Below, piece after piece: positions 9,301-22,015 of a stretch of DNA of 64,000 nucleotides. The notes beneath the pieces were generated by a model that was given only the letters and a program-made list of their open reading frames with translations, searched no databases and was not told where the DNA came from. Position 1 is the first letter of the stretch, and every line of letters starts with the position of its first letter. Where the stretch lies: positions 30,684,127-30,748,126 of the forward strand of contig JACMZG010001913.1 in the NCBI GenBank assembly GCA_018340805.1, given 5' to 3'. Made by a program: the position numbers and the translations under genes. This stretch comes from Microvelia longipes. Taxonomy: Eukaryota; Arthropoda; Insecta; Hemiptera; Veliidae.

Positions 9301-10917
9301 AAATAAAAAAAATTACTATTAAATGTACATAACTTAAAGTAAAAAGTTGAATTGTTGGGGGGTGTCAAATGCGTGATTGTATAAGATATTGTATTCAACA
9401 AGGCAGGAAAGGAAACATTACCGACATGAGTATAGCAATTTTCTATCCTCGTTTTGTCTTGGCCGGTTTTTTCTATAGCCTGCCCTTGCCTTTTATCAAA
9501 TAAATGATATTTTAAAACAATTTGATTTTGAATTGATATTTAATGACAATTTAAAAGTGCTAAATTGTTAATTTAAAAGTATAAATATAGTGTAATGCTT
9601 GTATAATAATAACTTTGTAATAATATTTTATTTTATTATATTTGATTTTTTGTTTTGTTTTTTGTTTCTATTCAAACACTTAAGAAATAATGTTTATTGA
9701 TTAAATCATTATTATTTATTCTTTAAATAAATGTATTATTCATTAATCCTTCATTATTGAGAACAGCATGCTAGAATTATTTATATTGATTCTGATATAA
9801 ATGAATTTGTCCTTTTGGAAGTTAAATTAAAAATTTCTTTTATGCTTAATTCATTAATTTTAATAATTAGATTAGTCATTAATAACATTTTTTGGTCAAA
9901 ATTGGTGGTATTTATGTAAAATAATTGTTGTTAAATGCAATCGCTTTTTATATACGGTCACATTTTATATCATGGAGTGGATGAGAGGAGTGGTGGAGTC
10001 CATATTATATCGTGGAGTGGATCCATGTTCCCAGTTTTAGTAGATGGGACTGAATTAAACATTTAAATGGTTCTCACAGCGTACTTATGAGATCTCAGGG
10101 TATTGAAGAACCTTTGAGAACATAGTAAATGTGTCAACCTACTGACCTAATATAATTATTTTTATTATTATTTTTACCGATTAGAACTTACTTCTTACTA
10201 ACTTTTTAGAGGTTACTTGTCTAGGATTTGGATTGGTTAGGAGCCCCCCACCATGCATTTGCCTTTGGCATTCTTCATTATTAGCACAAATATCATTATA
10301 TCTTTCTACAAATTATTGTAAAATTATTTTTGTACATATTTGTAATGTTTTTCACATGCTCACAAAATATCTTAGCATTCAGTCGTGTTTATTTTTCAGT
10401 TAGTGTAAATTATATTTAGTATTCTTTGGGATAAATGTGTGTGAGTTTGAGTAGCAAACACAAAAAATGCACTGTCATTTTCTTTTAATGGTGCTCTAAC
10501 AGTGTAACTGGTGATCAACATTTCAGGTCATTGAAGAGTGAATGAATTGCATTTATTTCTTGTATCTGATATATGTTACACTTATTATTGTTATTATTTA
10601 CTGCTACTTTATGTATATTTACATTTTATTTATGGTATCACTCAAACGTGGTACAACTCTAGCAGGCTAGGTTTGGAGATGAGTGATGGGGTCACTCAAT
10701 AATATTGACAGCAATATTAGGGACCAGTAATTTCAAGAGGGATAATTAACTTAGATTTGAAGAGGGTTTAATCTATGCACAGGATAGAATTATTAGGTGC
10801 AGACTTGACCTAGACTTCCCTGCACAAGTAATGTATCTTGGAACAAAATAAATGGCCAGTTTACCAATGTATATGTGTATTTAACTGCATTTAAGCCTGC
10901 TTTTATAATTAAAGAAA

Positions 10918-11090
10918 ACCATGTAAGACTCGGGTGGGTTGGCCAGTTTCGATGTGAAAAGTCTCAAAAGACCTCCCTAGTGCAGAGTACAAGAGTAAAA
11001 ATGACTCACTTAGTTGGAATTGAACCAAGGACCTCTTGATTTAGAGAATTTGAGTTGAACCACTGTGCTAGGTTGCAACACCACTGACAT
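10918..11090 (-). repeat. tRNA-derived SINE, minus strand
   Basis: Reading the minus strand there is an A-box-like TAGCACAGTGGTTCAAC, then about 40 bp downstream a B-box GGTTCAATTCC, the two internal RNA polymerase III promoter blocks. The body ends in a segment with GGCCAACCCACCCGAG, similar to GGCCAACCCAGCCAAG in the 36-kb SINE, so they may belong to related families. The tRNA cloverleaf is not intact. Confidence 0.65.
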
Positions 11091-12148
11091 TTTTACATAT
11101 AAAGTCGTCACCAAAGTTGAGCATATGCTTATTTATGCCTCCCCTGAATAACTATCTGGAAATTTGTTTAATAAGTTTCAATATTATAAATTTTGAAATA
11201 TTGTTAGGAAATTCGTATGTCTAAATCAAATACTGCTAATGTTGGAAACTTAAAATACATTTCTTTGCAATGTATGTTGCTTAACTGTGGTAAGATGTTC
11301 TGTGAGTCTAATTTCATATCTTATGTTAGTGTTATTTAAATATTTTTCAAGTTTTTTCCTTATAAAGTGTGTAGCATGAATTTATATCCAGTGTAGTTTG
11401 AAAATTTTTGATAATGTAAAAGTTTTTCTTTATTTTTGAGTATACTTCTTGTTTTGCCACCTTTACCTCAGAAATGTCCTATAGAATTAACGATATATAT
11501 TTTAATTAATGACTTAGTTCTTCAAATAATTTTTTCATCCTGTTTACGTAATTTTATTTTATGGGTGTATATTACATAATGATGGCAAAGTATATTTGCC
11601 ACTACTTGTAATATCATTTCATGATGTAGAATATTAATTCATGGTGTCCTATAAGAGGATTAGTGGATTCCTTTTATCATAGCCTAACACCATTCCTTAT
11701 GATTTCTTCTCAATTCCATAATTATAACTAGTTGGAATCATGTCACAAAGTAAAATAATCATTCTGGTGCTTTTTATTCTAATTCCAAATAGGTTCTTTT
11801 TAGCAATTTGTTCAGCCAGTTCAATGGAACTTGTTTCTTGTTTGTCGAAGCTATAAAATTTAAAAAAAAGTTAACCACCTAGTCAAATATAACCAAATAA
11901 CACATCTAACCTGTTTCGAATTCTGTCTATACTTAGCCTGGAATAGCCAACATGTTAATCTTCATTCCACCAAAATCCATTAATAGTGAAATACAATTTT
12001 TCTCTACTCCCTCATATTAATTACTTATTACTTTTTTATTATAGAATCATAGATGGGAAGTATATAGGAAGAAACTAAAGATAATGATAGTGTATTTAAT
12101 TATTATTTATGCTGTCATGAAAAATATTTTTTTATTTGATTTTGGTAG

Positions 12149-12292
12149 AAGAGTTCGGAGAGAGAGTGAGTTGATGTACCCCAGCAGGTATCGAGGCCGA
12201 GGTTCAGGTCCTTACTTACCTGAAGAAGAAGGTATCTATGAATCTGCTGATCAGGCACCACATCCACACCCTGACACTCCTGACTCTGGCAG
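12149..12292 (+). CDS. Internal coding exon 4 of host gene
   Basis: Seen: 144 bp between a TTGGTAG acceptor and a GTATCT donor at 12293. The two bases from exon 3 complete a Gly codon. The exon then reads RVRRESELMYPSRYRGRG, followed by a Tyr/Pro/acidic stretch with YLPEEEGIYESADQ and PHPHPDTPDSG, leaving two bases for exon 5. GC content is high against its surroundings. Basic patch, tyrosines and prolines suggest a disordered intracellular segment. Phase agreement with both neighbours supports the call. Confidence 0.75.
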
Positions 12293-12332
12293 GTATCTAT
12301 CTTAAATGTGTTCACGTTAGTTACTTGTATCA

Positions 12333-12378
12333 AGAAGACTGTCTGAACAGTCTTCTGGTTGGGAGAATTTCCCAACCA
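12333..12378. repeat. Two adjoining perfect hairpins in intron 4
   Basis: AGAAGACTGT/ACAGTCTTCT with a 4-nt loop (12333-12356), immediately followed by TGGTTGGGA/TCCCAACCA with a 5-nt loop (12356-12378). They begin 40 bp after the exon-4 donor. Both stems are perfect. Confidence 0.8.
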
Positions 12379-12474
12379 AGTGCAGTAGAGTTTAAATTAA
12401 CAACTTACTGTCATCAGATCTAATAAATTTAAAAAATAATCTGTCCCTGTTTTTTGTGGTAATCAATGCTCTTA

Positions 12475-12665
12475 TCACGAAAAATGTCCATTTTTGTCGT
12501 GTTAATGACACTGCCCCTATCACAACAAATGCCTATATTTGTTCTTTGTCCCTATCATGTCTTAATTGTCCCTGTCATTAGAATATAATGTTTGTCATGG
12601 TAATGACAATGTCCATGTTTGTCATGTTAATGACAATGTCCATGTTTGTCATGTTAATGTCCAAC
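12475..12665. repeat. About 27-bp imperfect minisatellite
   Basis: Repeats of a unit like TGTCCATGTTTGTCATGTTA followed by ATGACAA, near perfect at the right end and decaying to the left. Confidence 0.8.
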
Positions 12666-14684
12666 TTTGATATGTTGGTTTTGGTTTAGGAATAAAATTC
12701 TATTCTTGTGAAATGAAGATTTGTAACATTATAAACTCGCACACAAGCTAATGGTTCACAGTCTCCTCAGACAAGATGTACTGTTAATGTATTTTTTTAT
12801 CAAGGACAACACTAGTGCTTGATAGCTGATGCTTCCTCTATCCTCCTCTTTTGATCTTTGATATAAGAAATATTGACAATTTAATCCATATGTTACATAG
12901 CTATCTATTACTATTTGTTTATTTCTGTTACTTAATCTGAATTTGAAAAAGCTTCCAATTATAATACAATATAGTACTTTAAAAAATATTACCTCCTTAA
13001 TATTGAATTTTTTGGATGACTTTAATAGCTGTTTATCTTCACTAGGTCACTAAGAAAAAAATAGCAAGTAAAAAATATAAGATAAAAAACTTGATGATTC
13101 AAGACCAATTAAGAAAACGTATACTCAACAAAATAAAAATAAAAATATTGTGTAAAAGTGTTTCCTCTGTTAGTGGCAGGATACCCTTAATAAAGATTAT
13201 TAAGTATACCATCATAAGGTATACTACACAATCTTTGCCCTTAATCTTAATAAAATAAGTGAATTGACTTCTAAGAGTATTGAATTTTAAGAGTGAATTG
13301 AGTCACTAAGAGTCACTATTATAAGAGTTACTAATAATTGGAGAGCTTTTTCAAGTTAAATATTACAAAAGTGCAATTTTTATTGTAATTTTAAATGAAT
13401 GCAATCAAAAAGCTAAACAACGAAGCATTAGGAAAACCGACAAAATGCGTTGAATTGCACTTTTGAACATTATTTATATTTCATAAAATATTGGTCACTC
13501 ATCGTTTCCCTCTTAACAAATGCTTATTTATTTATCATCATATCTTTTGCATTTTCCACTTCATTAGGATAATTTCTAATTGAGATGCAATTGTTTCAAA
13601 ACTTAAAAGTGGTGAGTTTCTACTGTAATTTAACATTTTATAACAGAAAAAATCTACAAATTTGCAGATTTTTTTAAAGATTGTGTAAAATGTTATGTGC
13701 TATAAACGAATATAAAGAAAGTGTGATTTAGCAAAGTATGTTCTCTATTTTTTTTTATCAAAATCAAATTTGATAAGTTTTGAAGTATGTCACTTAAAAC
13801 AAAATTTCTCTTCAGAACATTTAACATTTTGAAACTATACAAATGAATGAAATGATTTCCTTGGTGTGTACACTAGTACAATCGCTTTGCCATGCAATTG
13901 GTCAATAATTGATTAGTAAATTTAATTAAATTTAAATTGATCTCATTATGAGATAAGTATAAATTAAAAATGTAATGGATTAACCAAAATCTTTTGTAGT
14001 GCTTGGTCCAAAACTATTTGTTCTTAATTCTAATATCAAACTAAATAAGAAAAATTTATTTTACGTGGAAAAAATCCTTGAATGGAATGGTGGGAATGGA
14101 AATTGAATTTGGTTGTACATTTAACCAAATTCCAGTCGTTTAGGATTTTATGGACCATTTTAAGATATTTTGCCATTTAAAAATGTTTGTTACAGCTTTT
14201 TTTGTCACCTGTATCTATTAAAAGCTTTAATTGGCACTTCTTAGATTTTTATCGAACAGCTTTGAATTTTTTGACATTTTTAAAAAATAATATATTTTTT
14301 TTTAATTTTATAAATAAATAAATAACACCTTTATTATTTTCTTTTAAAAAGGAATCAAAATATAAAAATGGGTAAAAAACAAGAATAGAAAATACAAGGG
14401 GAATGGCTCAGTTTTTAAACTGGTCTTCTTCCTGATCCTGAAAGCTACCAAATTACTACCAGCTGCTATTTTAGATTATATATATACTTCATTTTGCTTC
14501 TTTTTAAGTGATATACTTTAAGCATTTGTTGTGATAAATTGCTAATACACACTTTACTGCTCATTTTAACTCGTACAGCTTTCTCACCTCCAAACAATGA
14601 AATTCATCCCTTTTGAAATAAGTTTTGAAATCGAGGGGTTAAAAATAAAACGTGGGTGACCGCTGCCTATATGATGTCTGTTAG

Positions 14685-14853
14685 CGATGACTTTATTCAA
14701 GCAGCTCGGGTAGCTGCAGTGGGGGAGGTGGTGGGGGGTAGCGCCGATGCTCCGCAGCCCCCCAGTCAAGAAGGAACAGGACAGAATTTCACCCCAGAGA
14801 ACGGCACACAAGGCGAAGAGGGACCGCCCCCATACCCGGAGTACAACCACTGA
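14685..14853 (+). CDS. Probable 3'-terminal coding exon of host gene, ending in PPPY tail
   Basis: A GC-rich open frame preceded by TTAG; two bases from exon 4 plus C give Ser and the frame continues DDFIQAARVAAVGEVVGG, then a Pro/Gln/Gly-rich stretch ending EEGPPPYPEYNH and TGA at 14851-14853. PPxY is the known ligand of WW domains, so the protein end may bind WW-domain partners; that is inference. Composition is strongly coding-like. The acceptor has a poor pyrimidine tract. A better-looking acceptor at 14576-14578 (TCGTACAG) would instead give a short end SFLTSKQ and stop, so alternative ends are possible. Confidence 0.58.
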
Positions 14854-15200
14854 CAGCCGGACCACAACTCACTTGCCTCTTTCTACAGAACAACTACAAC
14901 TTTCGTTAATCAACATTTCCAACACAACACTGTTTTTTATTTAAGTCTTATTCAATTTTAAATGCTTATGTTGTTAAATGATTTGACTCCTAATGAAAGG
15001 AGTTGCTTAATCCCAAAAGCAATTTAACCTACTTTTGAGAAAATTACACAAATTATACACATTTTAAACAATATACTAATTCACTTTACAAGCATGAATT
15101 GTTGGTGTAGTATACTTTTATGTAAAATAAAGTAAGGAAACTACATTTTCTTCTTAAAAATATTGAAAAAGTTATTCAAATAATAAACTAGATTCATCAT
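14854..15200 (+). other. Presumed 3' untranslated region of the host gene
   Basis: Non-coding sequence after the TGA. Candidate poly(A) signals AATAAA occur at 15126-15131 and about 15182. Nothing else was seen. Confidence 0.4.
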
Positions 15201-15958
15201 CTAGAATGACCCTGTTACCACTAGAACACCTAATTTATCATGTAAAATATTATTTGTGATTATAATTATTTTAGACCTTAATAACCACAAAAATCTATGT
15301 TGGATATTATTTTAGAGTTGGATTTAAAATGTGTATAATATTGTTGTAAACAAATGTTTCTCTCTTGTTGTGCTCCCTAAGAGGAATATAGTTCCATAAA
15401 TCAAATTTTTGGATTATCAAATGAATTTAGCTGCTTTTGGGATTGAGATACTCTCAAATTAAATTGCAGGCCATAATAAAACAAAATCTTTAGTAAAGCA
15501 GGAATGACCCTAAAAATAAGTTCCCATATTTTACTTTATGTGTATCTTATTTTTTTCTTTTATAATAAATTTTATTTATTAACAAAACTATAATTTATGC
15601 CACACATGAGATTATCATGGAGTGTAAATAATCTTTAATTGTGTTAAATAATTAATATTGTTTGCTCAAATATTACGATGTGTAGATTCTTGTTCACTGT
15701 GTTCTAATTTGAAACAGTCCATGTTGGACTCAAAGACGCAACAATACTCTAATTTCCCGCATTGAATATTATTAAGAGATAGAAGGATTACAGTGTTGGC
15801 TGGTGGACCTGGTTTTGATAAGTCATTACTGAGTTGCCAACATAACACTAACGTCTTACTCCCTCAAATGACTAGATTGAGAGGTACCACTAAGTGTAAT
15901 AAATATAATATATAATAAATATTATAATAAAAACAATATCTAATATTATATATATATA

Positions 15959-16010
<52 letters not shown>

Positions 16011-16020
16011 CATACATATA

Positions 16021-16110
<90 letters not shown>

Positions 16111-17300
16111 CTTCAACCATATTTTTTAAAATACACAAATATAATATATTCGATGCATGTTGTTCTAATACAAAGCCGTGAATAATACTCTTAAATGCAC
16201 TTCTAAAATCTTGAAAAATCGCTTATTCTTAATTTTTTAAAACGTCCCCTCAAAAATTAGAGAATGGAAAGGTTAAAATTCGACTTTTTAGCAAATTAAT
16301 AAAGGGAAATGAGCTAAAAGTTACTATTTACAAGATACATCCAATTATCTCATCCATGTTACATATGTAAAGTTTGGTGCTTGTGTCTTGCCGAGCTTCC
16401 AATATTAATTTAGAACAGCCAGTTTCAAGTTTTTCTATTATTATGAATTTGTTTTGGAATTGGGTTACTCAGATTTACTATTGTATAAGTACAGTCAAAG
16501 TTGAAAGATTTAAAAAAACTAGTAAAGTTTACTCTTTTACAGATTTATTTACTTACTAGTTTTACTAACTATCCAAAAAGTGTTACTTCTCAAATGTTTT
16601 TATCTTTTAAGTTATTTACTAAATCTAATTCAACTTTTCCATGATAGCAACAACCATATTAACAAGAAACTTATTTTAATAAATGAGTCAAAATTTAAAA
16701 AAAAATGGTTGAGTGTTTAGGTTATTGATGATCTATGATTTTGGTATATCATTCATGGAGCATTTAAATAAAAGTTTGAAAATAAATTATGGTGTAAAAA
16801 AAATTGTATTGGAAAGAAATCAAAACAAGTCAAGTTTTACAGACTTTGCTCTTGGACTATTTTTTTAAATAGAAAAAAAGGAATAGAAAGAGGAGGGAAA
16901 TGAAAAAAGGGATAGAATATCCCTTTTCAATAAATTATTATAATATTAAACATATTTTAAAACAGTAATTCATCAAATCAACTAAAAAAAACCAAAAAAA
17001 AAAAAAAAAACAATAACCAAACTTAATAACTAACTAACTTAACTAAATAAAACCAAACTTTTCAGCCTGCACAATTGCCTAAAAGTAGGGCCTGGCTGTA
17101 ATTTAATAAAAAGGTTTGAATTATATCTCTCTCTATAGATAAGAAACTTATTTTGAAATTATCTACAATGCTCGTTCTTTTATATATACATAATTTATGT
17201 TTAAAATTTTTATATAAATTTACTACAAAATACACCAAAAGCATAGTTCATCAATCTCTTAAACACACATCGAACCTTTTGATAAAACACTAATTTATTT
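15201..17300. other. Intergenic AT-rich sequence
   Basis: No gene seen. Contains the long (TA)n tract at 15946-16107 and an A-rich run near 16990. Confidence 0.5.
15946..16107. repeat. (TA)n microsatellite, about 160 bp
   Basis: TA dinucleotides with few interruptions (one TACATACATA). Confidence 0.95.
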
Positions 17301-17302
17301 TT

Positions 17303-17495
17303 AGCTTTGTGAAAATAAGTTCTCTCCTATTTTAACTCTGTGAAAATAAGTTCTCTCCTATTTTCTCTCTGTGAAAATAAGTTCTCTCCTATTTTCACTT
17401 TGGACTTATTTTCACTCTGTGAAAATAAGTTCTATCTTATTTTCACTCTGAGAAAATAAGTTCTGTCCTATTTTCACTCTGAGAAAATAAGTTCT
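17303..17495. repeat. 31-bp minisatellite (about 6 copies)
   Basis: Units of GTGAAAATAAGTTCTCTCCT plus ATTTT(C/A)ACTCT. One copy is followed by an inverted partial unit (GACTTATTTTCAC), giving local hairpin potential. Confidence 0.9.
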
Positions 17496-18337
17496 CATGT
17501 ATTTGACCTGCTAACTCCTAAAATTACTCACTAACCATTTACTGTCATATTTTCACCACCAAAACAGTGTTGTATTTGTAATAAAAACCAAAAAATAATT
17601 TTACCCAACAAATCTCAAAATTAATCACAAATTAGATATTAACAATAATATGAATCAGCAAAAAAACAATACAAATAACTTATACAAGTAACTTTTAATA
17701 ACATGCCTTATTGAATAGAACACAGAAAACTATGGTTGTTAATTAATTAAAAATAAAATGTTACTGTGTAATTTTTAGTAACTAATTAAAGAAAAAAAAA
17801 AACAAATGTGCAATTTTCATTTTCATTTTTTTACAATAAATTTAGATTATATCTTAATGTTATTCTAATTAATAATTAAATAATGAAAAAAACATGAATT
17901 TAAGAAAAAATCTTATTAATAATTATTATTAAAAAGAGAAATTAACTTCTAAAAAAAGAAAATAATGTAATACTTGGCCAAATGAATAAAATAAGATGAA
18001 AAGTACTTAGTAAATAATGAAATTTTGATTAATGAAATAAGAAAACAGGAAAATGTTGAAAATTAATAAAATAATGCTTTTAGTGTTAAGTTTATCGCTG
18101 GATGTCTTAACATTGCAGGTTTAATAATTTAGCACCCTACTACTTGTAGGGATGATTTTTTACATTATAAGAATTATGAATGGTCACTGACTTTACAGGA
18201 CAAAAGGGTAGAGTATTTTACAGGGCCATATATTAGAGTAATACTCCAGGAGCTGGACATGAAAAAATGTGACTCATTTTGTACTACTTCAAAATTTTTC
18301 TGAAAATATACCTTAAATTATGTAGGAAAAGCTTAGT

Positions 18338-18895
18338 CTGCCTATTCAGAGTAAAGCCTTCATATGATTGTGCATGCTTAAAATTGTAGAAAATCACACG
18401 TATTTCAGTTTTCTTGCAATAAGTGGTTCCCTGTGGGTCTTGTGCAAATCATAAAGAGAACAATTTTAAAAATCTGATAAAATTTCCGATAAAATCGGAT
18501 AATTACAACCAAAGTTATGGCTCTTTCAAAAATACCAAAAAATGTTTATTTAATGCAAAGTCTTTTGAATTTATTTTACAAATTTCTTGAAAAAATATTG
18601 AATTTTTGTGCGTTTTTTTGGCACTTTTAACAAATGTTATAACTTAGGTTGTAGTTATCTGATTTTAATGAAAAAGACTCGTTTTTTTTAGGAAATTTTA
18701 CTATCTTTAAAAAAAGTTATCTTAGTGTTTTGCATACAACCCATAGGAAACAAACCACTTACTTCAAGAAAATAAAGTCCCCTCCAGTGAAGAAAATAGT
18801 GTCCCCAAATTTATTTTGCAAAAAATAAATTTGTGCATTTTTATACAATTTTGAGTGAGTGATTTCATATGAAGGGCTTCACTCTGGATAGGCAG
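18338..18895. mobile_element. Foldback-type element, 558 bp
   Basis: Left end CTGCCTATTCAGAGTAAAGC pairs with the right end, whose complement is CTGCCTATCCAGAGTGAAGC, and similarity extends through TTCATATGA. Moving inward, further arms match: a GTGGTTCCCTGTGGGT block (about 18423) with its counterpart near 18740, and a CGGATAATTACAACCAAAGT block (about 18496) with its counterpart near 18650. The whole element can fold back on itself. No ORF; no target duplication I can fix with certainty. Confidence 0.82.
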
Positions 18896-19629
18896 GTTTT
18901 ATGCTGGGGCTAGACAATATGCTGACTCAGCAAAATTTTAAAATTATTTTAACTATTTTATTTACGAAAAAAGTTTTTAATGTAGTACTCAAGAAAACAA
19001 ACATTTTTAGTCATAGTTATTGTTTCCCTCTGTGGTTTTATATTAAAGATATAAAGGCTTATAAAAAAAGCATAAGTATAACTTTTTAATATAAAGTAAT
19101 AAAAAATGTAATGAGTTTAAGTGAGTGAGAGATAGTTTAGAGAGAGAATTAGATGATATTTTGAATAGGATATGATAATTTGGATAGGCTGTATCTTAAA
19201 TATGATTAGGACCAAATTATTTGTTTATTGAGTACTATTTGAAGTTTTAAAAAAATATTTGTTTATGAAGTACTCAAATTTAAAAAAAAATATATTTATT
19301 ATAATTTTAAAACTAAAAACCCGGTGATAAATTTTTGCAAATAATAACATAAATAAAAAATTCCAAAATCAAAATTATTTCAATTAACTAATGTTTGACA
19401 TGCAAGTTAACTATACCACCAGAAGGAAGTCCCCTTTTCGCAAAAACAATATCTCATCTTAATTCATGTTCAATTATTCAAAGTTTAAAAGGGAGGGAGG
19501 GGAGACTTTTGGTCCATTCTGTATGTAGTAACTTTTGTAGGGATCTCTAAAACCTGAACTGTAAATGAAATATTATATTTTGTTATTAGGGCTGGGAAAA
19601 GGTTATTTATGCAACAAATAATAAAAGAA

Positions 19630-19830
19630 AAATGCATAGCTCTTGTTAAAGATTCCTCCAAAGGCAAAGCAAAATGAGGAAACTTCATTAGCTCCCGAGG
19701 CTTATCAAGGAAGATAAAGTAGTTAGCTCCAAGGGCTTACCGATTAACTTGTTCGCTCCAGAGACATTGCTAAAGAAGATAAACTAGTTAGCTCCCGTGG
19801 CTTACTACTAATATTTTGGTTCCCAAGGCT
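19630..19830. repeat. Degenerate about 60-bp tandem repeat
   Basis: Four irregular copies of a unit with TTAGCTCC.(G/A)GGCTTA and AAAGAAGATAAA..AGT. Spacing varies between 50 and 65 bp. Confidence 0.55.
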
Positions 19831-19949
19831 CTACCAAGAGAAATATTACAAAATCTGAAATTTTCCACTCCTGTTGCATATTAAATTTTATCTATGAATT
19901 ATTAACTATTGCATGCATTCAATTCAAAAATATAAAATTCAAACATTTA

Positions 19950-20102
19950 CCTCGTCTACACAAGGTCTTAATCACCGAATTTAATCCTAAAAATTCTTCA
20001 TGCTAACAGGGTTCAACCTCAGTTGTGTTGGAGTGATTTATAATTCAACTGGATTAAACCCTGCTAAATCCAGGTCTTGATGTTCAACACCTGGTGTAGA
20101 GG
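19950..20102. mobile_element. Small MITE, 153 bp, TA-flanked
   Basis: Left end CCTCGTCTACAC and right end GTGTAGAGG form inverted ends. Inside, TTTAATCC pairs with GGATTAAA. TA lies on both sides (19948-19949, 20103-20104), as in Tc1/mariner-type insertions. No coding capacity. Confidence 0.65.
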
Positions 20103-20124
20103 TAATACAGAAAAAGAATAATGT

Positions 20125-20195
20125 TTTATATATTATATATATAATATATATATATATATATATTATGTATGTGTGTGTGTGTGTGTGTGTATATG
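20125..20195. repeat. (TA)n/(TG)n compound microsatellite
   Basis: TA repeats running directly into GTGTGTGT repeats, then more TA-rich sequence. Confidence 0.9.
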
Positions 20196-20879
20196 TTGCA
20201 TCATACATATATTATATGATGTTATACATTTAATATGATTATAGTATACTATTACATATGTATAATACATCCAGTTTGATCAGGTTTGAAAGCATTCAAT
20301 TGCTTATTGTAAACCAATAAGCACATAAATCACACTAAGCATTATTTACATAATATCTCAACAATATCAATTTTTGAGTTTTTTATTCAAATTTATAAAA
20401 ATTAAGTGTATAAATAAACAACAAATTCAAAATAAATTTAATCAATGCCAATAATTAATGTAATTAATTAAGCATTAAATTAAAAATAAAATTTTATAAA
20501 AAAAAACAAAAATATTCTAAATGAATTAAATTTAAATAATTAAATTTAGGGATGTATTACTTTTGAATTTATTCACCTTTTTGTTTTAGTATGCAATTTT
20601 GTTTGCTATTTTTTTAATGCTTTACTTTTTTGTTATTTAATTTTATATATATTTGTTATATTTGAGGAATTAATTTTACCAGATGATAAGACTACGGTGG
20701 AGTTCTTAAACAATTTTAAGTTTAAATAAGAGTTATTTGATGTAAAATAAAATTTAAAATTTGTTTTTGAAATCATGAGTTCCACTTGCACTTAAGTAGG
20801 GTTTTAGAATATTGACCTTAAGTATCCTTAACAACTAACGTGGAATTCTTGATTTTTCAGTTTTTAAGTCATGGCCAGG

Positions 20880-20960
20880 GGTACCATACCGGTAGTGTAA
20901 TAGTTAACACGTGAGCTTGCCACGCATACTGCCCAGGTTCAATCCCAGTCGGGGCCTCAA
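20880..20960 (+). repeat. tRNA-derived SINE head
   Basis: CCGGTAGTGTAATAGTTAAC resembles an A-box region, with B-box GGTTCAATCCC at about 20936-20946. The SINE body probably continues to about 21090 (CCTGGTTTTAGGC), but its 3' end is unclear. Confidence 0.6.
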
Positions 20961-21954
20961 TGATTTTTATATTCGGGTTGGAAACCTTACATACGAACTT
21001 TAATCAGATGGTTCCTAACCTGTGTGATGTCAGATACCCATAAAAGATCGATATCCGTGAAAGATCTCCAACCCTTGTATAAACCTGGTTTTAGGCTTAA
21101 TTTAGGAGTATCATTTTTAGCTTATGTAAAATTAAAATATATATGTTTCTGCCTTGTGGCTTTGAGAACAAGAAAGCTTAGTCTGGCAGTGGCGTGTTGC
21201 TCCTAGTTAAAGGGCCTCTTGGACTCATAAGGTAGAGCACCACTATCTTCTATCTTAGGAAGTTAGTAAGGGCCCAACAACAAGGCCTACTTGCTAGGTG
21301 ATTTGTAGTAAACTAGGTGATTGCTAGTGATACCTCTCACTAATTACTATCACTAGTTATATCCAAAAAAGAAATTTTAGAAATTGTTTTAATTATCAAT
21401 CCTTAAGAAATTTACACGAGATAGATCATATGATAATTTGATGTGATTGCTTAGAAATACTTAGGATTGCAGGATTGTCAAAAACAAGTTTAAAAACTTA
21501 CTTATTATTTTAATTTAATTAGCTCAGGGGAATAAAATAAAAAAAGAGTCAATAGGTGTCAATTATTCAATTTTATATATTTTCTCTGAAATTCCTTTAC
21601 CTTCCTATCTTCACGTACTGGTCATTGTTTTTTGTTTAAATTTAAAAATTTCAGCACCATTATTTGAGGTTGAGTGAGGCTTATTCTTAATCCGTAAACA
21701 ATAAATCAGACTTTATCTTGTTAAGTTTCTAAATATCAGTCTCATTATTACTTTTCCACACCTACAATCTAAGGTAAATTGGAAAAGTATTGTGTTCATG
21801 CTTAATATCTGAAACCAAGATTTAATAAAGATCGTCCGTTTTAAGAATTGTAAGACATTCTGTTTGATTTTTATTATGTGTCTGTCTGTTTCCACATTAC
21901 TCCCGCTGTGTTCACGATAAATAATTGAATTGAAGCTCTGGGTAAACACGACAT

Positions 21955-22015
21955 CCTGAGGACGAGCAAAGCGAGTCTGAAGTTGTGAGGAAAAGTACCG
22001 AGGTACTCTGTACCC
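21955..22015 (+). repeat. GNA-type hairpin repeat unit with GTACC tail
   Basis: The hairpin GGACGAGCAAAGCGAGTCT (21960-21978) is followed by GTGAGGAAAAGTACCGAGGT and TACCCATTTTTT. The same order is seen at 35381 and 55046, and inverted at 41205-41300 and 63535-63610. Confidence 0.72.

Larger units (their letters stand above)
6587..12148 (+). other. Intron 3 of the host gene
   Basis: 5.6-kb AT-rich intron. It holds a (TA)n tract (6979-7060), one full hAT-like MITE (8409-8863), a copy of the dispersed 'GATAATTC' family (9115-9300) and a minus-strand SINE (10918-11090). No other coding sequence was seen; the short ORFs are AT-rich and unremarkable. Confidence 0.55.

Noticed and set aside
14584..14865. 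93-codon minus-strand ORF over the last host exon
   Set aside because: It is antisense to the better supported exon; its openness follows from the GC-rich plus-strand codons.
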